A DNA stretch of 9,888 bases from CAYSBA01 sp964429075 [NCBI: uncultured bacterium] (GCA_964429075.1 CAYSBA010000027.1:1-9888); one strand, 5' to 3'; positions 1 through 6,759 are shown, counted from the stretch's first letter. A program made the numbers and translations. Notes: generated by a model from the letters alone, not told the origin.

Positions 1-177
1 AAAAACCTCGGTACAAGACGTTTAAGTTATTCAAAAAACGATTATATTAAGATCATTATTGGGGAAGGCAGTCAGGGTGGTGACAATATAATGATTGACA
101 ATCCAATCATAGAGTTTGTAAGAAATGCCAGTGAAATTAGAGATTATTCAAAGGAATATTTCCTCAGGGCCAGATAA
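1..177 (+). CDS. 3' end of an unrecognised gene (C-terminal 58 residues)
   Basis: Frame 1 is open from the window edge to a TAA at 175-177 and encodes 58 residues ending in EYFLRAR. The fragment contains a glycine-rich turn (GEGSQGGDN) and then a mixed-charge, probably helical tail. I do not recognise the family. No hydrophobic segment or catalytic motif is visible in this piece. It overlaps the next gene by 53 nt if that gene starts at 125, which is why I treat this as a real upstream gene in the same transcription unit and not a leader. The caveat is that an open frame of this length can arise by chance and no start is visible in the window. In E. coli the gene before the equivalent pilF-rodZ pair is rlmN, but this tail does not look like the RlmN C-terminus. 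Confidence 0.5.
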   Translation, partial: KNLGTRRLSYSKNDYIKIIIGEGSQGGDNIMIDNPIIEFVRNASEIRDYSKEYFLRAR

Positions 178-925
178 AAAAACCATAAGGTCTATAACAG
201 GGATAGGTCTTTTAATCATCATATTTTTGTTATTAAGTTGCGCCACTCAAGAGTCTTTCCGAAAAAAAAGGGCATCTGAATTCAGATATAAAGCGGGTCT
301 TACTCTATTTATACAGAAGCAGTACCAGCAGGCCCTTGAGGAATTTAACAAAGCACTGGAAAACGATCCTGACAGTTATGAGGCCCACAATGGTAAAGGT
401 ATGACCTATCTGGCGATTGGTATGATAGATCGTGCAGAAGATGAATTCAAAAAGGCGCTCGAATTAAAAAAAGATTATACAGATGCAATGTACAATCTGG
501 GTTATCTCTATATTATCAAAAAAAGGTATAAAGATGCATCAAAATTATTTGAAAGGATCATAAAAGATCCACTTTATAGGAATACAAATGCTGCGCTGTC
601 CTATTTAGGATGGTGTTATCACAAGATGAACAATGACAAAAAGGCTATAGAAACAATTAATAAAGCCATAAAAAGACTCAGAAGCTTTTGTATGGCCTAT
701 AAGTTACTTGCAAAGATATTTGTTGACAGAAAAGATCTTGACAATGCAGAAAAGAATCTCATGCTGTATAAGAAATATTGCAATCAGATTGAAGAGCCCT
801 ATCTATTACTCTACGATTTTTACAAGCGTTTTGAAAAGGGTAAAAAAGTCAATGATATCCTGAATGAATGCATTGATAATGTACCCCAAAATGATAGCTG
901 CAGGAGGCTAATTGAACGAAAGTAA
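125..925 (+). CDS. TPR-repeat lipoprotein, PilF/PilW-like
   Basis: This 266-residue protein has an N-terminal hydrophobic segment (about residues 24-38) ending in a lipobox, LLSC with Cys39. It is therefore predicted to be a lipid-anchored envelope protein. From residue 50 onward it is built of tetratricopeptide repeats: roughly 50-83, 84-117, 118-151, 154-187 and 188-221, with characteristic Tyr/Gly/Ala spacing such as the AHNGKGMTYLAIG and AMYNLGYLYI helices. TPR lipoproteins directly before a RodZ gene are typically PilF/PilW, which help assemble the type IV pilus secretin. That role is inferred from context, and a generic TPR scaffold is the alternative. The start is uncertain: ATG 125 has no good ribosome site and lies inside the upstream frame, GTG 131 is an alternative, and no later start would keep the full signal peptide. 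The gene overlaps the next one by 14 nt. Confidence 0.8.
   Translation: MPVKLEIIQRNISSGPDKKTIRSITGIGLLIIIFLLLSCATQESFRKKRASEFRYKAGLTLFIQKQYQQALEEFNKALENDPDSYEAHNGKGMTYLAIGMIDRAEDEFKKALELKKDYTDAMYNLGYLYIIKKRYKDASKLFERIIKDPLYRNTNAALSYLGWCYHKMNNDKKAIETINKAIKRLRSFCMAYKLLAKIFVDRKDLDNAEKNLMLYKKYCNQIEEPYLLLYDFYKRFEKGKKVNDILNECIDNVPQNDSCRRLIERK
902..907 (+). promoter_or_regulatory. Ribosome binding site deciding the TTG start of the rodZ-like gene
   Basis: AGGAGG lies within the 3' end of the TPR lipoprotein gene, 4 nt before TTG 912. It supports the non-ATG start; the next in-frame ATG (1020) would remove much of the HTH domain. Confidence 0.7.
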
Positions 926-1307
926 AGAGGAGAAAAAGGATTTTATTGAATCACCTGGTGCCTATTTGAAGCAGGAAAGAGAGCTTCGGGGTATTAATCT
1001 ACGTGATGTGGCAGATCATATGAAGCTATCACTCGATTGTCTGAAAAATCTTGAAGCTGACAATTATAAAGAACTACCTGCACCTGTATTTCTTAAAGGC
1101 TACTTTAAGACATATGCTGAATATCTCGGTCTTGATCCAAACGAGGTGTTGCTCATTTACGAACAGTATAAAAACTATATTGAAAATGAGAATCAAACCA
1201 AAGATATCGATAATACTTTGGAAAAAAAGAAAAAAAATTTATTAATTCTCTTTTTTCTTTTTGTGATAGCAATCCTTATCCTTATTTTATTTATCACAAG
1301 ACAATGA
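912..1307 (+). CDS. RodZ-like HTH protein with single membrane helix, no periplasmic domain
   Basis: A 131-residue protein with an N-terminal Xre/Cro-type helix-turn-helix (about residues 15-75) carrying RodZ-family signatures: GAYLKQERELRGI, the LPAPVFLKGYFKTYAEYLGLDP stretch (55-76) and then LLIYEQY. RodZ links the MreB cytoskeleton to the membrane and helps set rod shape; its HTH binds MreB rather than acting as a classical repressor. After a charged linker a Lys run (105-108) precedes one transmembrane helix (about 109-129), and the protein ends two residues later. E. coli RodZ is 337 residues with a large periplasmic beta domain, which is absent here. The start is TTG at 912, chosen because a perfect AGGAGG sits 4 nt upstream. 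The stop overlaps the ATG of tsaB. Position after a TPR lipoprotein mirrors the pilF-rodZ pair of gammaproteobacteria. Confidence 0.8.
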   Translation: MNESKEEKKDFIESPGAYLKQERELRGINLRDVADHMKLSLDCLKNLEADNYKELPAPVFLKGYFKTYAEYLGLDPNEVLLIYEQYKNYIENENQTKDIDNTLEKKKKNLLILFFLFVIAILILILFITRQ

Positions 1308-1963
1308 ATCTTGTGGCGCTTAATACTGCCTGTGGGCATCTTGGATTTACAGAGGTTATAGATGGTAGATTTCAGACCACCCTGATTAAAGAGAGAAAAC
1401 AACTTGATTCTGCACTTGCGCCACTTTTAGAAAAGGCCCTATATCAAACAAAAAGAATTGTAATAAATATAGGCCCGGGCAATTTCACCTCTTTGAGGGT
1501 TGGACTGGCACTTTCAGAAGGCCTATCTGTTACCGGAAATTATAGCCTCTTTTCAGTAAACACCTTTATGGTCATGTTGTTTAAATATCTTAATGAGAAC
1601 AAAAAAAAGAGAAAAAGGATACTATGCACTGTGGGTCTTACCGGTGGATCTATTGCTTTTTGTCATTATAAAATTATATACAACAGAGGTAAATATAGCA
1701 TACAACCTTCTGAACCGGATCTAGTTGAGAATATTTCAAAAAATAAACTCGACTGTATCTTGGATGACACAGATATTATCTTATCTTACAACGTAAACAA
1801 AGAAGAACTAAAAGGCATAGAGACTATCCCAGATCCTGATGGTGTGGCACTCGCCTTTATACATAGTGATAATAAAATGATAAAGCCTTTTCAGCCAGGC
1901 CAGGACGATGCACTGTATCTAAGAAAGAGTGATGCAGAATTAAAATGGGTAAATTCAAGCTGA
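1304..1963 (+). CDS. tsaB: tRNA t6A biosynthesis protein TsaB
   Basis: A 219-residue member of the ASKHA-fold TsaB (YeaZ) family. TsaB pairs with TsaD and TsaE to transfer threonylcarbamoyl to A37 of ANN-decoding tRNAs in the cytoplasm; TsaB itself is a structural partner, not the catalytic subunit. The diagnostic motif GPGNFTSLRVG is at residues 57-67, followed by the SEGL helix and the SVNTFMVM segment (84-91) that matches the usual GVSTL region. The C-terminus DALYLRKSDAEL resembles the PVYLR ending of the family. The N-terminus is divergent: LNTAC replaces the usual IDT(S/T), and the usual His-Ser before the first helix is KQLDS. About ten residues are missing before the GPG motif. ATG 1304 overlaps the preceding TGA by 4 nt (ATGA), and the end overlaps uvrB by 19 nt, suggesting coupled translation. 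Confidence 0.85.
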   Translation: MNLVALNTACGHLGFTEVIDGRFQTTLIKERKQLDSALAPLLEKALYQTKRIVINIGPGNFTSLRVGLALSEGLSVTGNYSLFSVNTFMVMLFKYLNENKKKRKRILCTVGLTGGSIAFCHYKIIYNRGKYSIQPSEPDLVENISKNKLDCILDDTDIILSYNVNKEELKGIETIPDPDGVALAFIHSDNKMIKPFQPGQDDALYLRKSDAELKWVNSS

Positions 1964-3930
1964 AGGCACCATACAAGCCAACCGGTGACCAGCCACAGGC
2001 AATTGAAAAGATCACCAAACGAATCTTAAGTGGCAAGAAATATACTGTATTGCTTGGAATAACAGGCAGTGGAAAGACCTTCACAATGGCAAACATAATA
2101 TACCGTCTCCAAAGACCTGCACTTGTAATTGCTCCAAATAAGACCCTCGCAGCACAACTTTTTACAGAATTCAGAGAATTTTTCCCTGAAAATGCTGTTG
2201 GGTACTTTATAAGTTACTACGATTATTATCAACCAGAGGCATACATTCCATCACAGGATCTTTATATTGAAAAAGACACATCTATGAATGAAGACCTCGA
2301 CCGTCTAAGACATGCAGCAACAACCTCACTATTTACGAGACGAGATTGTATTATAGTGGCAAGTGTCTCCTGCATCTATGGTCTTGGAGATTCCAAAAGT
2401 TATGCAGAATCAAGAATAGTGTTGCAAAGGGGGCAGGAAATATCACCAAGGGCCCTTATGAAAAAACTTGTAGCCATTGGATACAGGAGAAATCAGGCAG
2501 TACTTGAAAGGGGCACATTTAGACTATCGGGAGATGCTCTTTTCATTTTTCCTGCCGATCAATTTGAGAAGATAATAAGGATTGATTTCTTTGATGATTA
2601 TATAGAAAGAATCCTTTTTATGGATAACCTGTATCGTTCTAATAGAACAGAGCTTGAGAAGATTACAATATTCCCTGCAACTCATTATCTTTTACCCTGG
2701 GGTAGAAAAGAGATTGCTCTTGAAGCTATCAGAAAGGAACTGAATGAAAGGATAAAACACTTTGAGAAGGAACATAAATTTATTGAGGCACAAAGACTTG
2801 CACAACGAACACTCTATGATTTAGAGATGATAGAACAGACAGGCACATGCCCTGGGATAGAAAATTATTCCCGGCACCTTACAGGGAGAAAGGAGGGTGA
2901 GCCTCCAGCAACACTTTTAGACTATTTCCCCGATGATTTTATTGTATTTATAGACGAAAGTCACATCACGATACCGCAGCTCAGGGCAATGTATAGAGGA
3001 GATAGGTCCAGGAAAGAAACCCTTGTTGAATATGGTTTCAGATTACCATCCTGTCTCGACAACAGACCTCTTACATTCGAAGAATTTTTGGAAAGAACGC
3101 CTCAGATTGTATTTGTCTCTGCTACTCCAGGTGATTTTGAATTGAACTGTACTCATGGAGAAGTGGTAGAACAGCTGATACGGCCAACTGGCCTTGTTGA
3201 TCCAGAATGTGAGATAAGAAATTCTGAAAATCAGATTGAAGATGTGATAAAAGAGGTAAAAAAGAGGGCCCAAAGAGATGAAAGATCTCTGATAACAACA
3301 CTGACTAAAAGGATGGCAGAGGTGCTGTCTGAACATTTTCAGGAAAATGGGATTAGAGCAAGGTACCTACACTCAGAGATTGATACCCTTGAACGTTCAA
3401 AGATCCTGCGAGAGCTTAGACGTGGTGACTTTGACTGCCTTATAGGGATAAATCTTTTGAGAGAAGGACTGGATCTACCTGAGGTATCACTTGTTGCAAT
3501 ACTTGATGCAGATAGAGAAGGTTTTTTACGTAGCGAGCGTGCACTTATTCAGACAATGGGCAGGGCTGCAAGAAATATTAATGGTAAGGTAATACTTTAT
3601 GGTGAAAGGATCACAGAAGCAATGAGAAAGGCTGTAGATGAGACCAACAGAAGGAGGAAAATACAGATAAAATACAACAAAGAACACAACATTACACCAC
3701 AAACCATCAAATCTAAAATAAAGATAATGCCCTACTCAGATGGTGGTATAAAAGACATGGACGAAATTATAGGACCTTCAAACAGGTTTGATCTCGAAAA
3801 GAGCAAAAAACTAATAGAGGAGCTAACAAAAAAGATGTTTGAACATGCTCAGAATCTTGAGTTTGAAGAGGCTGCAAAATTGCGGGATAGAATAAAAAGG
3901 ATCAAAGAGTTGATTTTGCGCTATGGATGA
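1945..3930 (+). CDS. uvrB: Excinuclease ABC subunit B (UvrB)
   Basis: A 661-residue UvrB (E. coli 673), the ATP-dependent damage-verifying helicase of nucleotide excision repair that receives DNA from UvrA and recruits UvrC. All landmarks are present: Walker A GITGSGKT (38-45), the beta-hairpin region rich in aromatic residues that clamps DNA (about 90-115, YYDYYQPEAY), the UvrA-contact domain 2 region (about 150-250), Walker B DESH (337-340), SATPG (392-396), the GINLLREGLDLPE motif (501-513), motif VI QTMGRAARN (536-544), and a C-terminal UVR coiled-coil (about 620-655, NLEFEEAAKLRDRI) that binds UvrC. ATG 1945 is chosen because it gives the standard family N-terminus (KAPYKPTGDQPQAI). It lies 19 nt inside tsaB and its ribosome site is weak, so translation probably depends on coupling. 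It overlaps uvrC by 8 nt. It appears full length and functional. Confidence 0.98.
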   Translation: MGKFKLKAPYKPTGDQPQAIEKITKRILSGKKYTVLLGITGSGKTFTMANIIYRLQRPALVIAPNKTLAAQLFTEFREFFPENAVGYFISYYDYYQPEAYIPSQDLYIEKDTSMNEDLDRLRHAATTSLFTRRDCIIVASVSCIYGLGDSKSYAESRIVLQRGQEISPRALMKKLVAIGYRRNQAVLERGTFRLSGDALFIFPADQFEKIIRIDFFDDYIERILFMDNLYRSNRTELEKITIFPATHYLLPWGRKEIALEAIRKELNERIKHFEKEHKFIEAQRLAQRTLYDLEMIEQTGTCPGIENYSRHLTGRKEGEPPATLLDYFPDDFIVFIDESHITIPQLRAMYRGDRSRKETLVEYGFRLPSCLDNRPLTFEEFLERTPQIVFVSATPGDFELNCTHGEVVEQLIRPTGLVDPECEIRNSENQIEDVIKEVKKRAQRDERSLITTLTKRMAEVLSEHFQENGIRARYLHSEIDTLERSKILRELRRGDFDCLIGINLLREGLDLPEVSLVAILDADREGFLRSERALIQTMGRAARNINGKVILYGERITEAMRKAVDETNRRRKIQIKYNKEHNITPQTIKSKIKIMPYSDGGIKDMDEIIGPSNRFDLEKSKKLIEELTKKMFEHAQNLEFEEAAKLRDRIKRIKELILRYG

Positions 3931-5542
3931 AGAGCTAAAAGAAACTCTGAAAAATATCCCTCAATCATGTGGTGTGTATAAATTTTATGATCAGCAGGGC
4001 AGTCTACTCTATGTGGGCAAGGCAAAGAACCTAAGGAGTCGTATACTATCATATTTTGGTGATACAGATAAAAGACCCTATGTGGACTGGATTAAAAGAC
4101 GTATAAAACATGTTGAGTTTGTTGTCACAAAGAATGTCATTGATGCAATGATACTTGAAAACGAGCTTATAAAACGTTTGTCGCCAGAATACAACATAAA
4201 ATTAAAGGATGATAAGAATTTTCTTGTGCTTAGAATTGCAAAAGAGAGTAGCTTCCCAAAGATCGAGCTTACAAGAAGGATAGATAGCAAAAAGTATAGA
4301 TATTTCGGACCCTTTTCGAGTGCTGCTGATGCAAGGGCTGTAAAAAAAATTGTGATGCGTCTTTTTGGATTAAGGACATGCAATGATTCAAAGTTTAAAA
4401 GACACAAAAATTCAGCCTGCATTCTAAAACAGATAAACAGATGTAGTGGACCATGTGATGGGTCAATATCAAAAGAGGACTATCAAAGGCTTGTGGAGGA
4501 TGCAATAGACTTTTTAAGTGGTAAAATTGATAAAACCCGTTCAGAAATAGAAAAGTCAATGTTTGATGCTGCAAGAAATCTTGAGTTTGAAAGGGCAGCC
4601 TATTTTCGTAACCTGCTAATCACGATTGAAAGTATGAGTTCACAGAGATCCTGTTTTGAAGGTGTAAAAGATGCCATTGCCTTTGGAATTACAAAAGATC
4701 AAGAAAACATTTTCATAGGCATTGCAAGGGTGGCAAACAGCAGGCTCTTCGAATCGAGTGTCCTCAGATTTGAAAACAACCAGATAAGTATAGAAGATAC
4801 TGTTTCGCAGTTTTTATTGGACTTTTTTTCTACTGGATTCCCGGTACCTTCCACAGTTGTAATCTCAGAAAGGCCCTCAAACCTCGATAACTTAGAAGAA
4901 TATCTTTCTAAATTAAGTGGACACAGAACAAAAATAGTCATTCCAAAGAGAGGTAGATTAAAGGCCCTTATGGATTTTGCAAAAGAAAATGCAGCTATTG
5001 GATTGAACAATCTTAAGGAAAGAAAAAAACGCCTGTTTGAAGATCTCCAACATATCCAGCAAAGACTTGGATTAAACAGGCTACCATATATAATAGAAGG
5101 ATTTGATGTATCAAACCTTGGAGACAGATGGACAGTTGGTGCAATGGTCGTCTATATAAATGGTATTGAGGAGACAAAAAGATTCAGGAAGTTCAGGCTT
5201 GATGAAATAGCAAGAAACGATCAGGAGGCAATATACAGGATGTTAAAGAAACGACTCAACAGTCTATCTATTTTCTGGCAACCCGATCTTATCCTTATAG
5301 ATGGTGGTACCATACAGCTAAAAGCAGCATTAAGGGCTATCAGAGAAATTGGGAAAAATAATATTGAGGTTGTTGCAATTGCAAAGGGAGACAGGGATAG
5401 ATTATTTAGGGCAGGACATAAAGATGCTATTACAATCAAAGGTACATCTGACCCTCTTTTTTTACTGAGTAAAATTAGAGATAGGGTGCACTCATTTGTT
5501 CTTGGATATCACAAAAACATTAGAAACAGAGAGTGGTTATAG
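3923..5542 (+). CDS. uvrC: Excinuclease ABC subunit C (UvrC) lacking the C-terminal HhH domain
   Basis: A 539-residue UvrC (E. coli 610), the nuclease that cuts on both sides of a lesion held by UvrB. It has the GIY-YIG domain for the 3' cut (about 10-95; GVY 17-19, YVGKAKNLRSR 30-40, Glu79). Four cysteines at 153, 166, 174 and 178 match the family's conserved cysteine cluster, reported to hold an iron-sulfur cluster. A UVR helix pair follows (about 203-238). The RNase H-like domain for the 5' cut has Asp395 (GFDVSN), Asp460 (LILIDGG) and His523 (RDRVHSF) at the expected catalytic positions. The protein stops at NREWL, nine residues past the HKNIR segment where other UvrCs continue into a tandem helix-hairpin-helix domain of some 60-70 residues. 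No remnant of that domain is seen in any + frame downstream, because a convergent gene begins 4 bp later. The residue before GVY is Cys rather than the usual Pro. Confidence 0.96.
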   Translation: MDEELKETLKNIPQSCGVYKFYDQQGSLLYVGKAKNLRSRILSYFGDTDKRPYVDWIKRRIKHVEFVVTKNVIDAMILENELIKRLSPEYNIKLKDDKNFLVLRIAKESSFPKIELTRRIDSKKYRYFGPFSSAADARAVKKIVMRLFGLRTCNDSKFKRHKNSACILKQINRCSGPCDGSISKEDYQRLVEDAIDFLSGKIDKTRSEIEKSMFDAARNLEFERAAYFRNLLITIESMSSQRSCFEGVKDAIAFGITKDQENIFIGIARVANSRLFESSVLRFENNQISIEDTVSQFLLDFFSTGFPVPSTVVISERPSNLDNLEEYLSKLSGHRTKIVIPKRGRLKALMDFAKENAAIGLNNLKERKKRLFEDLQHIQQRLGLNRLPYIIEGFDVSNLGDRWTVGAMVVYINGIEETKRFRKFRLDEIARNDQEAIYRMLKKRLNSLSIFWQPDLILIDGGTIQLKAALRAIREIGKNNIEVVAIAKGDRDRLFRAGHKDAITIKGTSDPLFLLSKIRDRVHSFVLGYHKNIRNREWL

Positions 5543-5546
5543 TTGA

Positions 5547-5744
5547 TCAGGATTTCTTTTTTAATTCTTCAATCTTTTCTTTCAGCTGCAATTTTTTCAT
5601 CTTCATCTTCTTTACTTCTACATACTCCTCATTTGTAAGATATACCTTTTTTTCCTTTTCCTTGATCGTTCTATCTAGTGCACGATGCTCTGCAATAAGT
5701 CTTTCAAGATCTTCTGGACTATTCAAAACAGGGCCTTTTTGCAT
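5547..5744 (-). CDS. DUF465/YdcH-like small coiled-coil protein
   Basis: A 65-residue, highly charged, almost wholly helical protein. Its pattern fits the DUF465 (YdcH) family: a first helix with LIAEHRALDRTI (16-27), a short break, then a second helix rich in Lys/Glu with regular Leu/Ile/Met (about 38-62), giving a helical hairpin. The cellular function of the family is unknown, and there is no signal peptide or membrane segment. I start it at ATG 5744 because GGAGGG sits 4 nt upstream; an in-frame TTG at 5756 would overlap that ribosome site. A sigma70-like promoter lies just upstream (5786-5814). Its stop is 4 bp from the uvrC stop in a tail-to-tail arrangement with no terminator between, so each transcript probably runs antisense into the other gene. 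A SlyX-like protein is the alternative. Confidence 0.78.
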   Translation of the reverse strand: MQKGPVLNSPEDLERLIAEHRALDRTIKEKEKKVYLTNEEYVEVKKMKMKKLQLKEKIEELKKKS

Positions 5745-5785
5745 AATACCCTCCAATCAAAAAGTAACCTTGACACCACTTAAAT

Positions 5786-5814
5786 ATATTAATACATTAC
5801 CCTTTCTATGTCAA
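5786..5814 (-). promoter_or_regulatory. Sigma70-like promoter for the DUF465 gene
   Basis: On the minus strand a perfect -35 TTGACA (5814-5809) is followed after 17 nt by TAATAT (5791-5786), which matches 4 of 6 positions of the -10 consensus. The predicted start point would be near 5779, giving a leader of about 35 nt before ATG 5744. It lies in the 87-bp gap behind the beta-propeller gene, so the small gene can be transcribed independently. Confidence 0.55.
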
Positions 5815-5831
5815 TTTTAATTTCTGTATAA

Positions 5832-6593
5832 TTATTTTATTGAGAATCTGCCTGCCTCAAGTTCTGGGACGAGCAGATGTCTCTTTTTTAAAGAATAGAA
5901 GATATCCGCAGGTGATTTAAGATTGGAATATACAACCTCAGAAGCAACAACCTCTCCCTTTTTGACAACTATCTTTACAATATTCCCTGAACGATACCCT
6001 GTTAGATAGTAACTGCCTGCACCTGCATATGTAATTCCATCTCCACCTGCAATCTTAGTAGATTCATAGATCTTTATATTCTTTCTGCCATCAAAAACAT
6101 AGAGGGAACCGGGATCTGTAAAGCTGATAACGAACAAACCCTCTTTTGTTTCAAGAAGACCATTTGGTTTTGGTAAAACTGTCAGGATTGTCACCCCATT
6201 TTTTCTGCTATAATAAAAAACCTTATTTCCAAAGGTATCAGAGATTACAAGACCAGACTTATATGTGGTTATATCGTTTAAAAATTTTGGTTTTTCAGGG
6301 AAATCATTGGATGAAAGGAAGATCTTTTTCTTGCCTTTGAAATCAATCTGCCAGATTCTATCTACATCTGTCACATACAGTTTATTATTAAAGACACAGA
6401 TTCCTTTTGGATCCTTTAACCCATCTGTAAGGATTGAGAATTTACCCTTTTTATAAATCAAGATCCTTCCATCATCTTTGCCGAACTGGCCAATATCAGA
6501 AACAAAGATCCTGCCCCTGTATTCCACAGCACTCTCAGGATGCACAGGCATAAGGGAACTGGCAACCAACAACAATGCTAAAAACTTCATCAT
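5832..6593 (-). CDS. Secreted SMP-30/gluconolactonase-like beta-propeller protein
   Basis: A 253-residue protein with a short hydrophobic signal peptide (about residues 3-15, KFLALLLVASSLM), so it should act in the periplasm or outside. The rest reads as short beta-blades typical of a six-bladed propeller (RIFVSDIG, KLYVTDVDRI, GLVISDTFG, GLFVISFTDPGSLYVF). Residues at the SMP-30 metal site seem retained: Glu20 in the PES motif, the LNDI motif (105-108), Asn144 in PNGL, and Asp185 in GDGI. That family includes calcium- or zinc-dependent lactonases, but many periplasmic members have no known substrate, so enzymatic activity is only possible. The start is ATG 6593, or the adjacent ATG 6590, placed 4 or 7 nt after GGGAGG; a TTG at 6605 would overlap that site. 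It is divergent from the porin gene and could share its regulation. Confidence 0.75.
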   Translation of the reverse strand: MMKFLALLLVASSLMPVHPESAVEYRGRIFVSDIGQFGKDDGRILIYKKGKFSILTDGLKDPKGICVFNNKLYVTDVDRIWQIDFKGKKKIFLSSNDFPEKPKFLNDITTYKSGLVISDTFGNKVFYYSRKNGVTILTVLPKPNGLLETKEGLFVISFTDPGSLYVFDGRKNIKIYESTKIAGGDGITYAGAGSYYLTGYRSGNIVKIVVKKGEVVASEVVYSNLKSPADIFYSLKKRHLLVPELEAGRFSIK

Positions 6594-6631
6594 CAGGCCT
6601 CCCAATAAAGTTTATTAAAAGATTAACAAAA

Positions 6632-6686
6632 TTTTCTGTCACATTCAAGGGTCAAATCAACTCTTGTATGAAATAGAGACAGAAAA
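6632..6686. repeat. 9-bp perfect inverted repeat with 37-nt loop
   Basis: TTTTCTGTC at 6632-6640 and GACAGAAAA at 6678-6686 are exact reverse complements separated by 37 nt. Both arms lie in non-coding DNA upstream of two divergent genes. The arms could be two half-sites for a regulator (DNA looping or paired operators) or form a stem in a leader RNA. No poly-T tract follows on either strand, so it is not a standard terminator. Confidence 0.55.
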
Positions 6687-6741
6687 ATCAAAAAGTTGCA
6701 AAAAACTAAAAAGCCACTTATTTAGGATTCCTGAATATTTG

Positions 6742-6759
6742 TTTGACTAAAATGTCAAA
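6742..6759. promoter_or_regulatory. Candidate operator: TTTGAC-N6-GTCAAA inverted repeat
   Basis: Perfect 6-bp arms TTTGAC (6742-6747) and GTCAAA (6754-6759) flank a 6-nt spacer and cover the -35 element of the predicted porin promoter. The shape (TTGAC..GTCAA, 16-bp dyad) resembles sites of CRP/FNR-family regulators. However, FNR sites have a 4-nt gap between TTGAT and ATCAA, so a specific regulator cannot be assigned. A site here would be expected to affect polymerase binding. Confidence 0.4.

Noticed and set aside
4078-4422. Minus-strand open frame inside uvrC
   Set aside because: It lies opposite the conserved GIY-YIG and Cys-cluster coding sequence, with no ribosome site or recognisable product.
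5533-5820. Open frame on the + strand opposite the DUF465 gene, as a possible lost UvrC tail
   Set aside because: Its translation is Phe/Ser-rich with no helix-hairpin-helix GxG pattern; it is the shadow of the Lys/Glu-rich coiled-coil gene on the other strand.
6604-6616. AATAAA-G-TTTATT palindrome as an operator
   Set aside because: Short, purely A/T arms in AT-rich DNA; such palindromes are common by chance.
6620-6648. Possible minus-strand promoter for the propeller gene (TTGAAT, 17 nt, TAATCT)
   Set aside because: The -10 matches only 3 of 6 consensus positions; in such AT-rich DNA this is expected by chance.
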